Source: an uncultured Parabacteroides sp.
Lineage (GTDB): Bacteria > Bacteroidota > Bacteroidia > Bacteroidales > Tannerellaceae
DNA length: 64,000 nucleotides
Assembly (NCBI GenBank): GCA_944325345.1
Contig: CALUZV010000010.1
Span: 1-64,000, forward strand
Direction: 5' to 3'
In this document: positions 28,651-37,249 of the stretch, in pieces
Numbering within the stretch: the first letter of the stretch is position 1
Layout: the number at the start of each line of letters is the position of its first letter
Made by a program: the position numbers and the translations under genes
The notes under the pieces: model-generated
What the model was told of the DNA's origin: nothing
Database searches by the model: none
What the model saw: only the letters and a program-made list of their open reading frames with translations

Positions 28651-30939
28651 TTATTTGCTTAATATTAATGTTGAAGGCATCCGCTGGAGGGCGACCTTGG
28701 AATCCTCGGAGACGATGTTCCACGTCTCGTAGCTGACGAGCATGAAGTTGAAGCCGCGCAGGAAGGCTTGGGTCAGCTCTTTTTCCTCCGAGATAACGCC
28801 GTGCTGCTGGAGGTCGGTATAGACGTAAAGCTCCTTGACAACAGACTGGTAATCGGGGTGCTCCGGCTGGAGGCGATTCAAGATGGTGATACCCGTGTTG
28901 GTGGCACGCTGGAGCGTGCTGGCATAATTCAAAAGGAACAAGTCCTTGGCAGAGTTGAGGATAATCAGCGTATAGGTCGCCTTGACAAACTGGCGGTTGA
29001 TGAAGACACCGACCGGGCAGTTCGACCGCTCGATAAAGAATTTCGTCTTGTCCTTCAGCAACTCGCCGGGATAGAACCACGAAGCGGGAGCCTTGATGTG
29101 CCGCAAGAAACGGTTGTAGAACGAGTTGCGGATACGGCTCGCGTCCATGTCGGCAGGAATGTCGCTCAAAGAAATGCCGGCGCCGACGAGGAGGAAGTTG
29201 AAGCCCTCGCTGTTGGCGATGTCGCAGATGTCTTGGCCGGCGTTGTTCGAAACTTCGTAGCGGGTTTCGATAGGGATGTTCAGTTTTTGCGCGCCGTAGA
29301 GGATGGGGCCGAAGCTGACTTCCTCGAAATTATCGGTGTGCATGGGGTTTACGTCGGGACCGACGGTCAGGTGCAAAGCGGTAATCTCCAGCTTATGATT
29401 AGCCTGGGAAAACATCTGGTGGGCGACATCCAGCATCACCTGTCCGTTACCCGCACGACCGAAGGAAAGGAGGACCTTGAAGATACCCCGGGGCTGCGAG
29501 ACAACAGGCTGAAGTTCCCGCGCCCGCTCCTTGGGGAAACAATAGTCGATGAGGGAGACGAGCGGGGTCGTCATAAAGGTCGTTACCAAGGTCATCAGCA
29601 CCAGCATGACGAAGATGGGCGGAGTCAAGATGTTCATTTCGTAGCCGATAGTCAGGACGACCAGCTCCATCAATCCACGGGTATTCATCAGCGCGCCGAT
29701 ATATAAACTATTCTTCCAAGACTCGCCCACGAAACGCGAAGAGACCATCGCGCCGCCGAACTTGCCGAGGATGGCCACGGCGGTGATGATGCCGCACATT
29801 GTCCAGAGCTCGGGACTGTTCAGCAACCCAATCTCCGTTCGGAGACCCGTCGAGGCAAAGAAAAGGGGGAGGAAAAGGGAGAGGGAGACATCCTCGACCT
29901 TCTCGGTCATAATCTTCCGGAACTTAATATTGCTCGGCATCACGACTCCCGTGATGAAAGCGCCGAAGAGGGCGTGCAAGCCTAGGATTTCGGTCAGATA
30001 GGAAGAGCAGACGAGGATAAGGAACATGAAAGCGACTAAACCCTTGTCGATAACCTCCTTGTTATGGTAAACATTCCCAATCATCCGCAAGAAAGGACGG
30101 ATGGCGAAGAACATCAGCGCAATGTAAACAACAGAGAAAAAGATATTATAGACCGCACTGAGCATCGTCCCCGCTTGGGCAATCGCAACAACCACGGCGA
30201 GGAGGCACCAGGCAGTGATGTCGCCGTTGGCAGCACTCGCCAAGGCGATTGTTCCCAGATGGGATTTCGTCATCCCCTTCTCCTGAATGATTCTGGCCAA
30301 GACGGGGAAAGCCGTAATACTCATGGCAATGCTGATAAAGAGGGCAAAGGAGAGGAATGGCGTGCTGGAATCAGCATACGTATCATAGAGGAAGAAAGCC
30401 GTTACCATGCCGAAGAAGAAAGGGACGATGGTGCTGGTATGGCTGATAAGGATGGTTTCGTTCAACTTCTTGCGGACCTCGCCCAAATCCAGCTCCATCC
30501 CGATGGCAAACATGAAAAGAATCAAACCGAACTGGCTCAACATATTGATGTTTCCCAGAGAAGCAAGCGGGAAGATAAAGGCAGAGATTTCGGGGAACAA
30601 ATTTCCTAAGACAGAAGGGCCGAGCACGATACCCGCCACGATTTCACCTATCACCGTCGGCTGCCCCAGTTTCAAGAAGAACCACCCGAAGAGCCGGCAG
30701 GCAAGAAGGATAATGATAATTTGCAACAAAAGGATACCCAGCGACGACTTGATATGCTCCACGACCAGATGACGGAAGACTTCAAAGCCCTCGCTAAGGG
30801 TCGTCGGCGCGTCGTGGTTCGTCTGGATTACACTCCCGATCTGATGATTTTCACCTGCTTTGGTAATGAAATACATCAGCGTCCCAAACACGACAATCAT
30901 GCTGAGATAGAAAATAATATTTCTTGTTCCTTTGCTCAT
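28651..30939 (-). CDS. CPA2-family cation:proton antiporter
   Basis: 762 residues from the ATG at 30939 (MSKGTRN). The longer frame begins inside the -7 box, so the shorter start is chosen. A first TM is followed after a hydrophilic stretch by about 12 TM segments of a Na+/H+ exchanger domain (GQPTVIGEIVAGIVLGPSVLG, FAIGMELDL, ITAFPVLARII). The last ~300 residues form a soluble region with two universal-stress-like halves (FNFLLVGAGISL, RSNCPVGVFI). It exchanges K+ or Na+ for H+ across the inner membrane. It is divergent from dapF. Confidence 0.9.
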   Translation of the reverse strand: MSKGTRNIIFYLSMIVVFGTLMYFITKAGENHQIGSVIQTNHDAPTTLSEGFEVFRHLVVEHIKSSLGILLLQIIIILLACRLFGWFFLKLGQPTVIGEIVAGIVLGPSVLGNLFPEISAFIFPLASLGNINMLSQFGLILFMFAIGMELDLGEVRKKLNETILISHTSTIVPFFFGMVTAFFLYDTYADSSTPFLSFALFISIAMSITAFPVLARIIQEKGMTKSHLGTIALASAANGDITAWCLLAVVVAIAQAGTMLSAVYNIFFSVVYIALMFFAIRPFLRMIGNVYHNKEVIDKGLVAFMFLILVCSSYLTEILGLHALFGAFITGVVMPSNIKFRKIMTEKVEDVSLSLFLPLFFASTGLRTEIGLLNSPELWTMCGIITAVAILGKFGGAMVSSRFVGESWKNSLYIGALMNTRGLMELVVLTIGYEMNILTPPIFVMLVLMTLVTTFMTTPLVSLIDYCFPKERARELQPVVSQPRGIFKVLLSFGRAGNGQVMLDVAHQMFSQANHKLEITALHLTVGPDVNPMHTDNFEEVSFGPILYGAQKLNIPIETRYEVSNNAGQDICDIANSEGFNFLLVGAGISLSDIPADMDASRIRNSFYNRFLRHIKAPASWFYPGELLKDKTKFFIERSNCPVGVFINRQFVKATYTLIILNSAKDLFLLNYASTLQRATNTGITILNRLQPEHPDYQSVVKELYVYTDLQQHGVISEEKELTQAFLRGFNFMLVSYETWNIVSEDSKVALQRMPSTLILSK

Positions 30940-30966
30940 ATAACACATCGTTGAGGGTGTACTTTG

Positions 30967-30974
30967 CAAAAATA
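30967..30974 (-). promoter_or_regulatory. -7 box for the antiporter gene
   Basis: TATTTTTG on the minus strand, 27 bases before the ATG at 30939. It overlaps the upstream in-frame Met codon, which supports the shorter start. Confidence 0.6.
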
Positions 30975-31102
30975 GAAAAAATATCGCTAAATCCGACGCG
31001 TTATTGGCGCAATTTCTGACAAAATACTTTCACTTTATCAGAAATGCTTTTTTCATTTTCTTTTCATGGCAAAAGATAGCCGGGAATTGCGGCCCTCGTC
31101 TT

Positions 31103-31110
31103 TATATTTG
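31103..31110 (+). promoter_or_regulatory. -7 box for dapF
   Basis: TATATTTG fits TAnnTTTG and lies 21 bases before the ATG at 31132, which supports that start over the in-frame ATG at 31066. Confidence 0.6.
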
Positions 31111-31131
31111 CGGCACGATAAAACAACGATT

Positions 31132-31941
31132 ATGAGTAGAATTGAATTTACAAAAATGCAGGGAGCCGGGAACGACTATATCTATGTCAATGCCATGAAG
31201 TATCCCCTCTCCCATCCCGAAGAACGGGCGATAAGATGGAGCCGCCCACATACCGGCATCGGTAGCGACGGTTTGGTCCTTATCGAAGCCTCGGACATCG
31301 CAGATTTCAAGATGAGAATCTTCAACGCCGACGGTTCGGAAGCCAAGATGTGCGGAAATGCCAGCCGTTGTATCGGCAAATACCTTTTTGAATATGGTAT
31401 TACAACGGAAACGACTATCCGGCTGGAAACGCTTTCGGGAATCAAGGTGCTGCATCTCCACCTTGCCACGAATGGGGAAAAAGTTGAGCGTGTAACCGTC
31501 GAGATGGGGATGCCGGCGGATATCCATGAGGTAATGTTAGGGGCAAACTATCCTTATCCGCAAGGTATCGCGGTGTCGATGGGGAATCCGCATTTGGTTA
31601 TCTTCGTGGAGGATATGAAGGCTGTCGATTTGGCAACTGCCGGAGCAATCCTGGAACATCATCCTCACTTTCCCGACCGCGTAAATGTCGAATTTGCCCA
31701 AGCGCTGGGCAAGGGGAGAATCCGCATGCGCGTTTGGGAACGTGGCTCGGGAATTACCCAGGCTTGCGGAACCGGAGCCTGCGCCACCGCCGTCGCCGCA
31801 GCTTTCACCGGACGTTGTGGCCGGGAATCTGACCTCATCATGGACGGAGGAACCCTGCACATTGCCTGGAACGAGAGCGACGGACAAGTCTGGATGACCG
31901 GACCGGCCGTCAAAGTGTTCGACGGCGTAATCGAAGACTGA
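31132..31941 (+). CDS. dapF: Diaminopimelate epimerase
   Basis: 269 residues from the ATG at 31132. The N-terminal [12 protein letters not shown] is the start seen across the family, and the promoter lies just upstream. The two catalytic Cys are in MCGNASRC (Cys74) and ACGTGACA (Cys212). The enzyme interconverts LL- and meso-diaminopimelate for lysine and peptidoglycan. In many Bacteroidales dapF is followed by an LL-DAP aminotransferase gene; here the next gene is an unrelated lipoprotein on the other strand. Confidence 0.95.
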   Translation: MSRIEFTKMQGAGNDYIYVNAMKYPLSHPEERAIRWSRPHTGIGSDGLVLIEASDIADFKMRIFNADGSEAKMCGNASRCIGKYLFEYGITTETTIRLETLSGIKVLHLHLATNGEKVERVTVEMGMPADIHEVMLGANYPYPQGIAVSMGNPHLVIFVEDMKAVDLATAGAILEHHPHFPDRVNVEFAQALGKGRIRMRVWERGSGITQACGTGACATAVAAAFTGRCGRESDLIMDGGTLHIAWNESDGQVWMTGPAVKVFDGVIED

Positions 31942-31948
31942 ACAGTGA

Positions 31949-31984
31949 AAAGGCGCAAGGGGGGAAAACCTCCTTACGCCTTCA
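31949..31984. terminator. Hairpin between convergent dapF and lipoprotein genes
   Basis: AAGGCGCAAGGGGGG faces CCTCCTTACGCCTT around AAAA, forming a stable stem. No good U-tract follows, so termination is likely but not certain. Confidence 0.5.
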
Positions 31985-32006
31985 AAAGTAACAAATTAAA
32001 TTTAAC

Positions 32007-32840
32007 TTATTTCAGCAAAGCATCACGAATGCCTTGGATGTCTGCTTGAGCAGCACGTGCTTCCACGATAGAAGCTGTTTTCTCCTTCAACGGAGAGATT
32101 GTCGTAATCATCTGCTGCAAATCCGGATAGTACTTAGACAAATCGCCTACGATTTCACCCAGCATCGAGAGACGCTTCGACATATTGTCTGACAAACCTG
32201 CCGAAACAGCATCACCTTCAACCACCAAAGACGGATTAGCGATTACACACGCATATTCAGCCGTAGAAGAACCCAGAACTTCGACAGCCACATCCAGCTT
32301 ATTCTCGCCAGCCAGCTTCTCAACCACTTGGTTCTGCTGCTGTTTCAAGAATGCCTGCAACTGTTCGTGTGTCGCATCCTTCGGAGCTTCCTGTTTCAAA
32401 ATATCCAATACATACGTTACATTCAAGTCGGCAGCTAATTTGCTGATAGCACCTGCGATTTCGTCTGTCGGCTTGCCAATGGCTTTAGCCACGTTGTAAT
32501 CGGCCAGATACATACCCAGAGCGCGAGCCTTCTGCGTATTCGTCGTCAGTTCGGCAGCTTTGGTAGCCGGAACCATGTAGCTGACATCGCCAACATTCAC
32601 TTTCACCTCGCCGGTAAAGAAGCGGTAAGGTACATCCGAACTCGGCATGTCTTTCAAGAACTGGAGTGTCTCTTGTTTCAACTCTTCCGTGAGCAAATCC
32701 TTCGGAGCTTCGCCCGCGATAACGGCAGCTTGTTCTGTCGCTTCTGCTTCGTTGTTAGCCTTTTGCGTATTTCCGCCACAAGAAGCCATTCCAAACATCA
32801 AGGCTGATATTGCAGCCACGCATAATACATTTTTCTTCAT
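32007..32840 (-). CDS. Conserved lipoprotein of unknown function
   Basis: 277 residues with a lipoprotein signal (lipobox MASC, Cys21), then an Ala/Glu/Gln-rich linker and a helical body (LNVTYVLDILKQE, HEQLQAFLKQQQNQ, DNMSKRLSMLGEIVGDL). I do not recognise a catalytic motif. The start is 21 bases after the stop of the TerB-like/ABC gene, so it is probably in that operon and could be a periplasmic partner of the transporter (inference). Confidence 0.8.
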   Translation of the reverse strand: MKKNVLCVAAISALMFGMASCGGNTQKANNEAEATEQAAVIAGEAPKDLLTEELKQETLQFLKDMPSSDVPYRFFTGEVKVNVGDVSYMVPATKAAELTTNTQKARALGMYLADYNVAKAIGKPTDEIAGAISKLAADLNVTYVLDILKQEAPKDATHEQLQAFLKQQQNQVVEKLAGENKLDVAVEVLGSSTAEYACVIANPSLVVEGDAVSAGLSDNMSKRLSMLGEIVGDLSKYYPDLQQMITTISPLKEKTASIVEARAAQADIQGIRDALLK

Positions 32841-32861
32841 ACGATAATATATATTTTTACG

Positions 32862-35768
32862 TTATTTCTTCATGATACTCTTCGGAAACTCCGCAAATAT
32901 AGCGATTATCGTTAGAAGTGCAAAGAATCCTATAACTAATAAATTAAATTTGTAAGTAGAAACGACCATTCCGCCTATTTTTTTAGCGTGGCTATAGAAA
33001 ACTGCCCGCCCGAAAGCGCTTTCCGGCTCCAAATAGACCTGTCCGACGAGCGGATAGATGCGATGATCCTGATGGCGGAACATCGCGCGAGTCCCGCTCC
33101 CCATCACCAAATCCTCGATAGCGGAATTGTGGTTCGCTTTCTTCTTATCCAGCAAATAATCACTGCCGTATTTGTCCGCCGTTTCCTCCCGCACTTTTTC
33201 CAGATAGGCTGTGAAGTTGTGCGCACGCTGATGCAAGGCGGCAGCGGCACGGTCGAGGAAGGCCGACGGGCTTTCCCCGTCTTGCGGTCCGTCGATGCGG
33301 GCAGCACGTGCCAAAACCGGGAGCTCGTTGGCTACCGTGAGGCGTGCATCTTCGTCTTCCGGATTCGCGGCAAGCTTATTCACATAGTTGCGCACCTCAG
33401 GCAAATGGACATTCTCGTAATACTGCGCCATGTATTTCTCTTTGTCGGCATAGAAGAAGGGGGCTTCGTAGGCATTCTCGGCATATTGCTCGACCATCAG
33501 GCTCTCGAAGGCCCACCGCGCCGGGATAATTTCGCCAATCCAAGGCACATATCCCTTCTTCGAATCTCCCATGTTCAAATCACTGAAGCGAACGACCAGC
33601 CCGCACAACAAAATCTGCGGTATTAATAATAAAGGTATAGAGATATAGATGGAAACGACGGAATCCATCGTCTGCGAGAGCACCAGACCGGTCAAATTCG
33701 CCAGAAACGCTGTCGCCCAGAGCGTGCTCCACCATTCCCAGAACATCCCCTCGCCCACGCCGATGATGGTATTCCCCACCAGCACGAACAACAGCGACTG
33801 CACGGCCGATATCCCAAACAAATACACCATCTTCGAGGTCAAATAGCTGCTCCGGCTCAGTCGCAGGAATCTTTCCCGCTTCAGGATGACTCTATCTTTG
33901 ATAATTTCCTCCGCGCTGATGCTCAACCCGATGAACGTTATCACAATCACCGCCATAAAGATATACGACACGAAGTTCTTATTCCCCAGCAACGTATATT
34001 CCCCGTCCTCCACATAGCGTGTCAGGAGGGCCACAATCAGCGCAAGCACCGGCGCCTCGAGCAACGTAATCGCCCAGTATTGTTTGTTGGGCAACTTCGA
34101 ACGGATATTGCGCTCGAGGAATATCAGGAATTGCCGGAACCACGACGGCTTCTGCTGTTTGTTCTCCGGCAGGGTCGCCTCCACGACGGGTGCATACTCC
34201 GGTCGGTTGGCGACATACATCTCATGCCATTCTTCGGGGGTAAACTTCCGGATAGCAGTCTCGTTACCGGCATCGTCTATCTTTTTGGAATCGATGATGT
34301 TCAATACCAGCTCCGGATTGACATTTCCGCAGAGGCTGCATACGCTGATATCCGGATCGGTATATTTCGCCGCCCGTTTGAAGTAGGTAACGGCCTCGAT
34401 GGGATTCCCGTCGTAGATGGGGTAGCCTCCCTTGTCGAGCAACCACAGGCGGTCGAAAAGTTTGTATATCTCCGACGAGGGTTGGTGGATATTCACCACC
34501 ACGAGCCGCCCCTTGTGCGTCTGTTCCTTCAACAACATGATAACTTTCTCCGAATCCGTCGAGGAAAGGCCCGACGTCGGCTCGTCGAGGTACAAGATAG
34601 CCGGCTCGCGTATCAGTTCCAGCGCGATATTGAGTCGCTTCCGTTGCCCGCCGCTGATGGTCTTCCGGATAGGCGAGCCCACCTCCAGTTGTTTGATATC
34701 CTGCAAGTCCAGCTCGCGCAACACGGTATCGACACGCGCCTCGATTTCCTCCGGCGTCAGTCCTGCGAAGCAGAGGCGGGCCGTGAAGAGCAGATTCTGA
34801 TACACCGTCAGCTCTTCTATCAGCAAATCGTCCTGCGGGACGAAGCCGATGAGCTTCCGCGCCTCCGGCGTGCGGATGGAATGCCCGTTCACGGTGATAT
34901 CTCCCTCGTCCGGCGCGATTTCCCCGTTCATGATGCTGAGCAGCGTCGATTTCCCGACGCCCGAACCGCCCATGATGGCTACCAACTCCCCGGACTGGAG
35001 GTTGAAGGCAAAATCGTGCAGCCCGTTGCGGCTGTTTTTGAACGTGAACTCCACGCCGCGCCCGCAGAGGTGGATATTTTCGTTTTTAACTCCTTTATTA
35101 AATACGCTCAGGAGGTCGCTGTAATAGACCGGCAAGAAATGCGGGCTCTTCAACACGCCGCTGTGCTGCCACGTATAGAACATATCCGACGAAAGGGGGA
35201 TATCGTTCATAAAGACCTGCCCCACACCATGATAGCTAAAGATAATCCGGTCGAACCGCCGGATGTACCACACGCGCACCTCGCCCTGCAAGCCCGGCCG
35301 CACGATGTGGTTGCCGCACGCCGCCTCCGCCGCGCCGACGGTCAGTATCCCTGCTGCCTCGCGCCCCTCGATGAAGGCAAACGCCTCGGCAAACTCCGCT
35401 TCGGGAATGGCAAACGCCTCGGCAACGATGTGATACAGTGCCACATGCTCCGCTGCCGCCTCGCTATTGGTGTAGGCGAACTCGATAAAGCGCACCAGGA
35501 GGAGAAGTTGCTCCTCAGCCCGGAGCTTCATCTTCATTTGCTCGCAAATATTACGTACAACCTGCTCTTTGTCAATCACGAAGAGCGAATCATCGTACAT
35601 TTCGCGCAGGGTATTGTATAATTCGATGTATTCCTTGTGTGAACGCACCCCGAAGTGGCTCGAGAGGTAGGAATTGACCGCTGCATTCGCCTTTTCCTTG
35701 TCGATTTTGACCGCCGAGGCGAAGAGGGCGAAGAGGTTCAACAGACCGTTTAATATTACTTCATTCAT
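32862..35768 (-). CDS. ABCG-type transporter with N-terminal TerB-like domain
   Basis: 968 residues. The first ~140 form an acidic helical TerB-like domain (LFALFASAVKIDKEKANAAVNSYL; EEQLLLLVRFIEFAY). A short beta region follows, then an ATPase with Walker A GGSGVGKST near 275, signature ISGGQRKRLNIAL and Walker B AILYLDEPTSGLSS. The remaining part is an ABC-2 permease of about six TM helices (TLLEAPVLALIVALLTRY; YIFMAVIVITFIGLSI; LLVIGFFALLTIIAIF at the end). A ~150-residue soluble insert separates the last two TM segments. Half-transporters of this order (ATPase before permease) are ABCG-like and usually export lipids or drugs. A -7 box stands upstream. Confidence 0.85.
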   Translation of the reverse strand: MNEVILNGLLNLFALFASAVKIDKEKANAAVNSYLSSHFGVRSHKEYIELYNTLREMYDDSLFVIDKEQVVRNICEQMKMKLRAEEQLLLLVRFIEFAYTNSEAAAEHVALYHIVAEAFAIPEAEFAEAFAFIEGREAAGILTVGAAEAACGNHIVRPGLQGEVRVWYIRRFDRIIFSYHGVGQVFMNDIPLSSDMFYTWQHSGVLKSPHFLPVYYSDLLSVFNKGVKNENIHLCGRGVEFTFKNSRNGLHDFAFNLQSGELVAIMGGSGVGKSTLLSIMNGEIAPDEGDITVNGHSIRTPEARKLIGFVPQDDLLIEELTVYQNLLFTARLCFAGLTPEEIEARVDTVLRELDLQDIKQLEVGSPIRKTISGGQRKRLNIALELIREPAILYLDEPTSGLSSTDSEKVIMLLKEQTHKGRLVVVNIHQPSSEIYKLFDRLWLLDKGGYPIYDGNPIEAVTYFKRAAKYTDPDISVCSLCGNVNPELVLNIIDSKKIDDAGNETAIRKFTPEEWHEMYVANRPEYAPVVEATLPENKQQKPSWFRQFLIFLERNIRSKLPNKQYWAITLLEAPVLALIVALLTRYVEDGEYTLLGNKNFVSYIFMAVIVITFIGLSISAEEIIKDRVILKRERFLRLSRSSYLTSKMVYLFGISAVQSLLFVLVGNTIIGVGEGMFWEWWSTLWATAFLANLTGLVLSQTMDSVVSIYISIPLLLIPQILLCGLVVRFSDLNMGDSKKGYVPWIGEIIPARWAFESLMVEQYAENAYEAPFFYADKEKYMAQYYENVHLPEVRNYVNKLAANPEDEDARLTVANELPVLARAARIDGPQDGESPSAFLDRAAAALHQRAHNFTAYLEKVREETADKYGSDYLLDKKKANHNSAIEDLVMGSGTRAMFRHQDHRIYPLVGQVYLEPESAFGRAVFYSHAKKIGGMVVSTYKFNLLVIGFFALLTIIAIFAEFPKSIMKK

Positions 35769-35807
35769 GTTATTAGCCGTTATGTAGGTTCAATGCTTAG
35801 ATGGGGA

Positions 35808-35815
35808 CAAAAGTA
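35808..35815 (-). promoter_or_regulatory. -7 box for the TerB-like/ABC transporter gene
   Basis: TACTTTTG on the minus strand, 39 bases before the ATG at 35768. Palindrome array F begins directly behind it. Confidence 0.55.
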
Positions 35816-35819
35816 GTCG

Positions 35820-36360
35820 AAATCGGCGAAAATCCCGCGTTTTCCTGCTGCCAAAAATTCCCGACAGGGATTTTTTCTGACAAAAAGTGCCGTCGGGAAT
35901 CCCGACAGTGCGTTTTTTCCTCAGGAAGCACTTTCGGGAGTCCCGACAGTGCGTGTTTTCGCCGGGAAGCACTTTCGGGAGCCCCGACAGTGCGTGTTTT
36001 CGCCGGGAAGCACTTTCGGGAGTCCCGACGATGCGTGTTTTCGCCGGGAAGCACTTTCGGGAGCGACGACAGGGCGTGTTTTCGTCAGGAAGCATCGTCG
36101 TCGCCGACGACAGCGCGTTTTTTCGTCAGGAAGCACCGTCGTCGCCGACGACAGCGCGTTTTTTCGCCAGGAAGCATCGTCGTCGCCGACGACAGCGCGT
36201 TTTTTCGTCAGGAAGCACCGTCGTCGCCGACGACAGCGCGTTTTTTCGCCAGGAAGCATCGTCGTCGCCGACGACAGCGCGTTTTTTCGCCAGGAAGCAT
36301 CGTCGTCGCCGACGACAGCGCGTTTTTTCGCCAGGAAGCACCGTCGTCGCCGACGACGCA
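35820..36360. repeat. Palindrome array F: exact 41-bp period, about 12 units, arms switch midway
   Basis: AAGCA (or AAGTG in the first degenerate unit) falls at 35885, 35926, 35967, 36008, 36049, 36090, 36131, 36172, 36213, 36254, 36295 and 36336, always 41 bp apart. A T-rich core (GCGTTTTTTCGCCAGGAAGCA type) is kept. The dyad is TCGGGA-N-TCCCGA in the first half and CGTCGTCG-CCGACGACG-like in the second, so both arms change together. The units are the reverse complement of array D. The array is in the divergent gap between the ABC transporter (-) and the small exported protein (+); bases 36361-36549 behind it show no gene. Confidence 0.95.
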
Positions 36361-36549
36361 TCCTCTCCTGAAACCGATATTACGAAAGTATTACATTTCG
36401 TAAGATTTTCGCCCCGAAATTTATACTTTTCCTATCTTTAGCCACCCAATTTCTCCAAATTTAAAGTAAAAACCTTGATGTAGGTCAAAGAAAGGCGTCT
36501 GTTTACACATTTTAAATATGCCGAAGAATTATGTTCTACAACATATCTA

Positions 36550-36557
36550 TACTTTTG
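36550..36557 (+). promoter_or_regulatory. -7 box for the small exported protein gene
   Basis: TACTTTTG fits TAnnTTTG. The start codon at 36650 implies a ~90-base leader containing a GAGAGCCC/GGGGCATCTC-type stem. Confidence 0.5.
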
Positions 36558-36649
36558 CATCGGCAAAAAGAAAAAGAGAGAGCCCGGCGGGGCATCTCGT
36601 GTTTAGGTTAGTTTTTTGATTGTTTAGGTTTAAAAAAGGAGATCAAATT

Positions 36650-37036
36650 ATGAAACGTTTTGGTTTATTGGTTGCGGCTGTTTTGATGGGCGCAACAAGT
36701 GTTTTCGCTAAGAATGATGTTTCTACTAAGGAACCGTTTGCTGCAAGTATGTACCAGTTGGCAAACTACTTGGACTTGACAGTAGCTCAAGTCGATGAAG
36801 TATCGTCCATCAACGAATATTTCATCCAGAAACAAAAAGAAAGCCTGCACTCCGCAGCAAGTATGCAGGAAAAGAAGATGCAGGAGGCTATCTACGGCAA
36901 CCTGAAGCTGATGAAGAAGGTTTTGACCGAGGAGCAGTACCGCAAGTACGTGATGTTGCTGAACGTAACGAACAACAACAACCGCCGCATGAACGTCGAA
37001 TCTGTAAACGATGTTTATCTGGCAGAGAACAAGTAA
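36650..37036 (+). CDS. Small exported protein of unknown function
   Basis: 128 residues from MKRFGLL; ten extra in-frame residues upstream would precede the signal and are unlikely. The signal peptide (cleavage near VFA-KN) is followed by a helical, charged domain (LDLTVAQVDEVSSINEYF; KKVLTEEQYRKYVMLLN) reminiscent of Spy/CpxP-like or DUF4890-like periplasmic helix proteins, but no diagnostic LTxxQ pair is certain. The gene follows a long leader and ends before a GC-rich hairpin (37051-37071), so it is monocistronic and probably well expressed. Confidence 0.75.
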   Translation: MKRFGLLVAAVLMGATSVFAKNDVSTKEPFAASMYQLANYLDLTVAQVDEVSSINEYFIQKQKESLHSAASMQEKKMQEAIYGNLKLMKKVLTEEQYRKYVMLLNVTNNNNRRMNVESVNDVYLAENK

Positions 37037-37164
37037 GCGGCGCTGAGCCGGACGGGGATTCGCTCCCCGTCGTTTATCCTGTGAAAAGTTGATTATGGAG
37101 TCGTATCTTCGGGATTGAAGGTGCGGCTTTTTTTATGCCCCGGCGTCAGGAGCAGGGGGGAGAT

Positions 37165-37206
37165 AAAAAAACAGTTGGCGGTTTCTTCACAGGAACCGGC
37201 CAACTG
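37165..37206 (-). terminator. Rho-independent terminator after der
   Basis: On the minus strand CAGTTGGCCGGTT pairs with AACCGCCAACTG and is followed by seven T (37165-37171). Confidence 0.8.
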
Positions 37207-37249
37207 ACAAAAATATATGAATTATGAAAACGAATGTGTCGCAGTCGTT

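Noticed and set aside
31949..31984. Palindrome array between dapF and the lipoprotein gene
   Set aside because: There is only one hairpin and no periodicity; it is an ordinary gene-end stem.
34080..35621. 513-codon plus-strand ORF opposite the TerB-like/ABC gene
   Set aside because: It lies wholly within the transporter gene, whose Walker and signature motifs are on the minus strand; no signal or domain is seen in the plus frame.
35820..36360. CRISPR array
   Set aside because: Units are contiguous 41-bp palindromic repeats without unique spacers of constant length, and there are no cas genes in the window. The same holds for the other arrays.
35801..36441. Overlapping repetitive ORFs of 140-200 codons on both strands across array F (similar ones at 10.0-10.5 kb and 20.2-20.8 kb)
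   Set aside because: The 40- and 41-bp units are not multiples of three, so the same peptide pattern cycles through all frames. The open frames come from the lack of stop codons in the repeat, not from coding.
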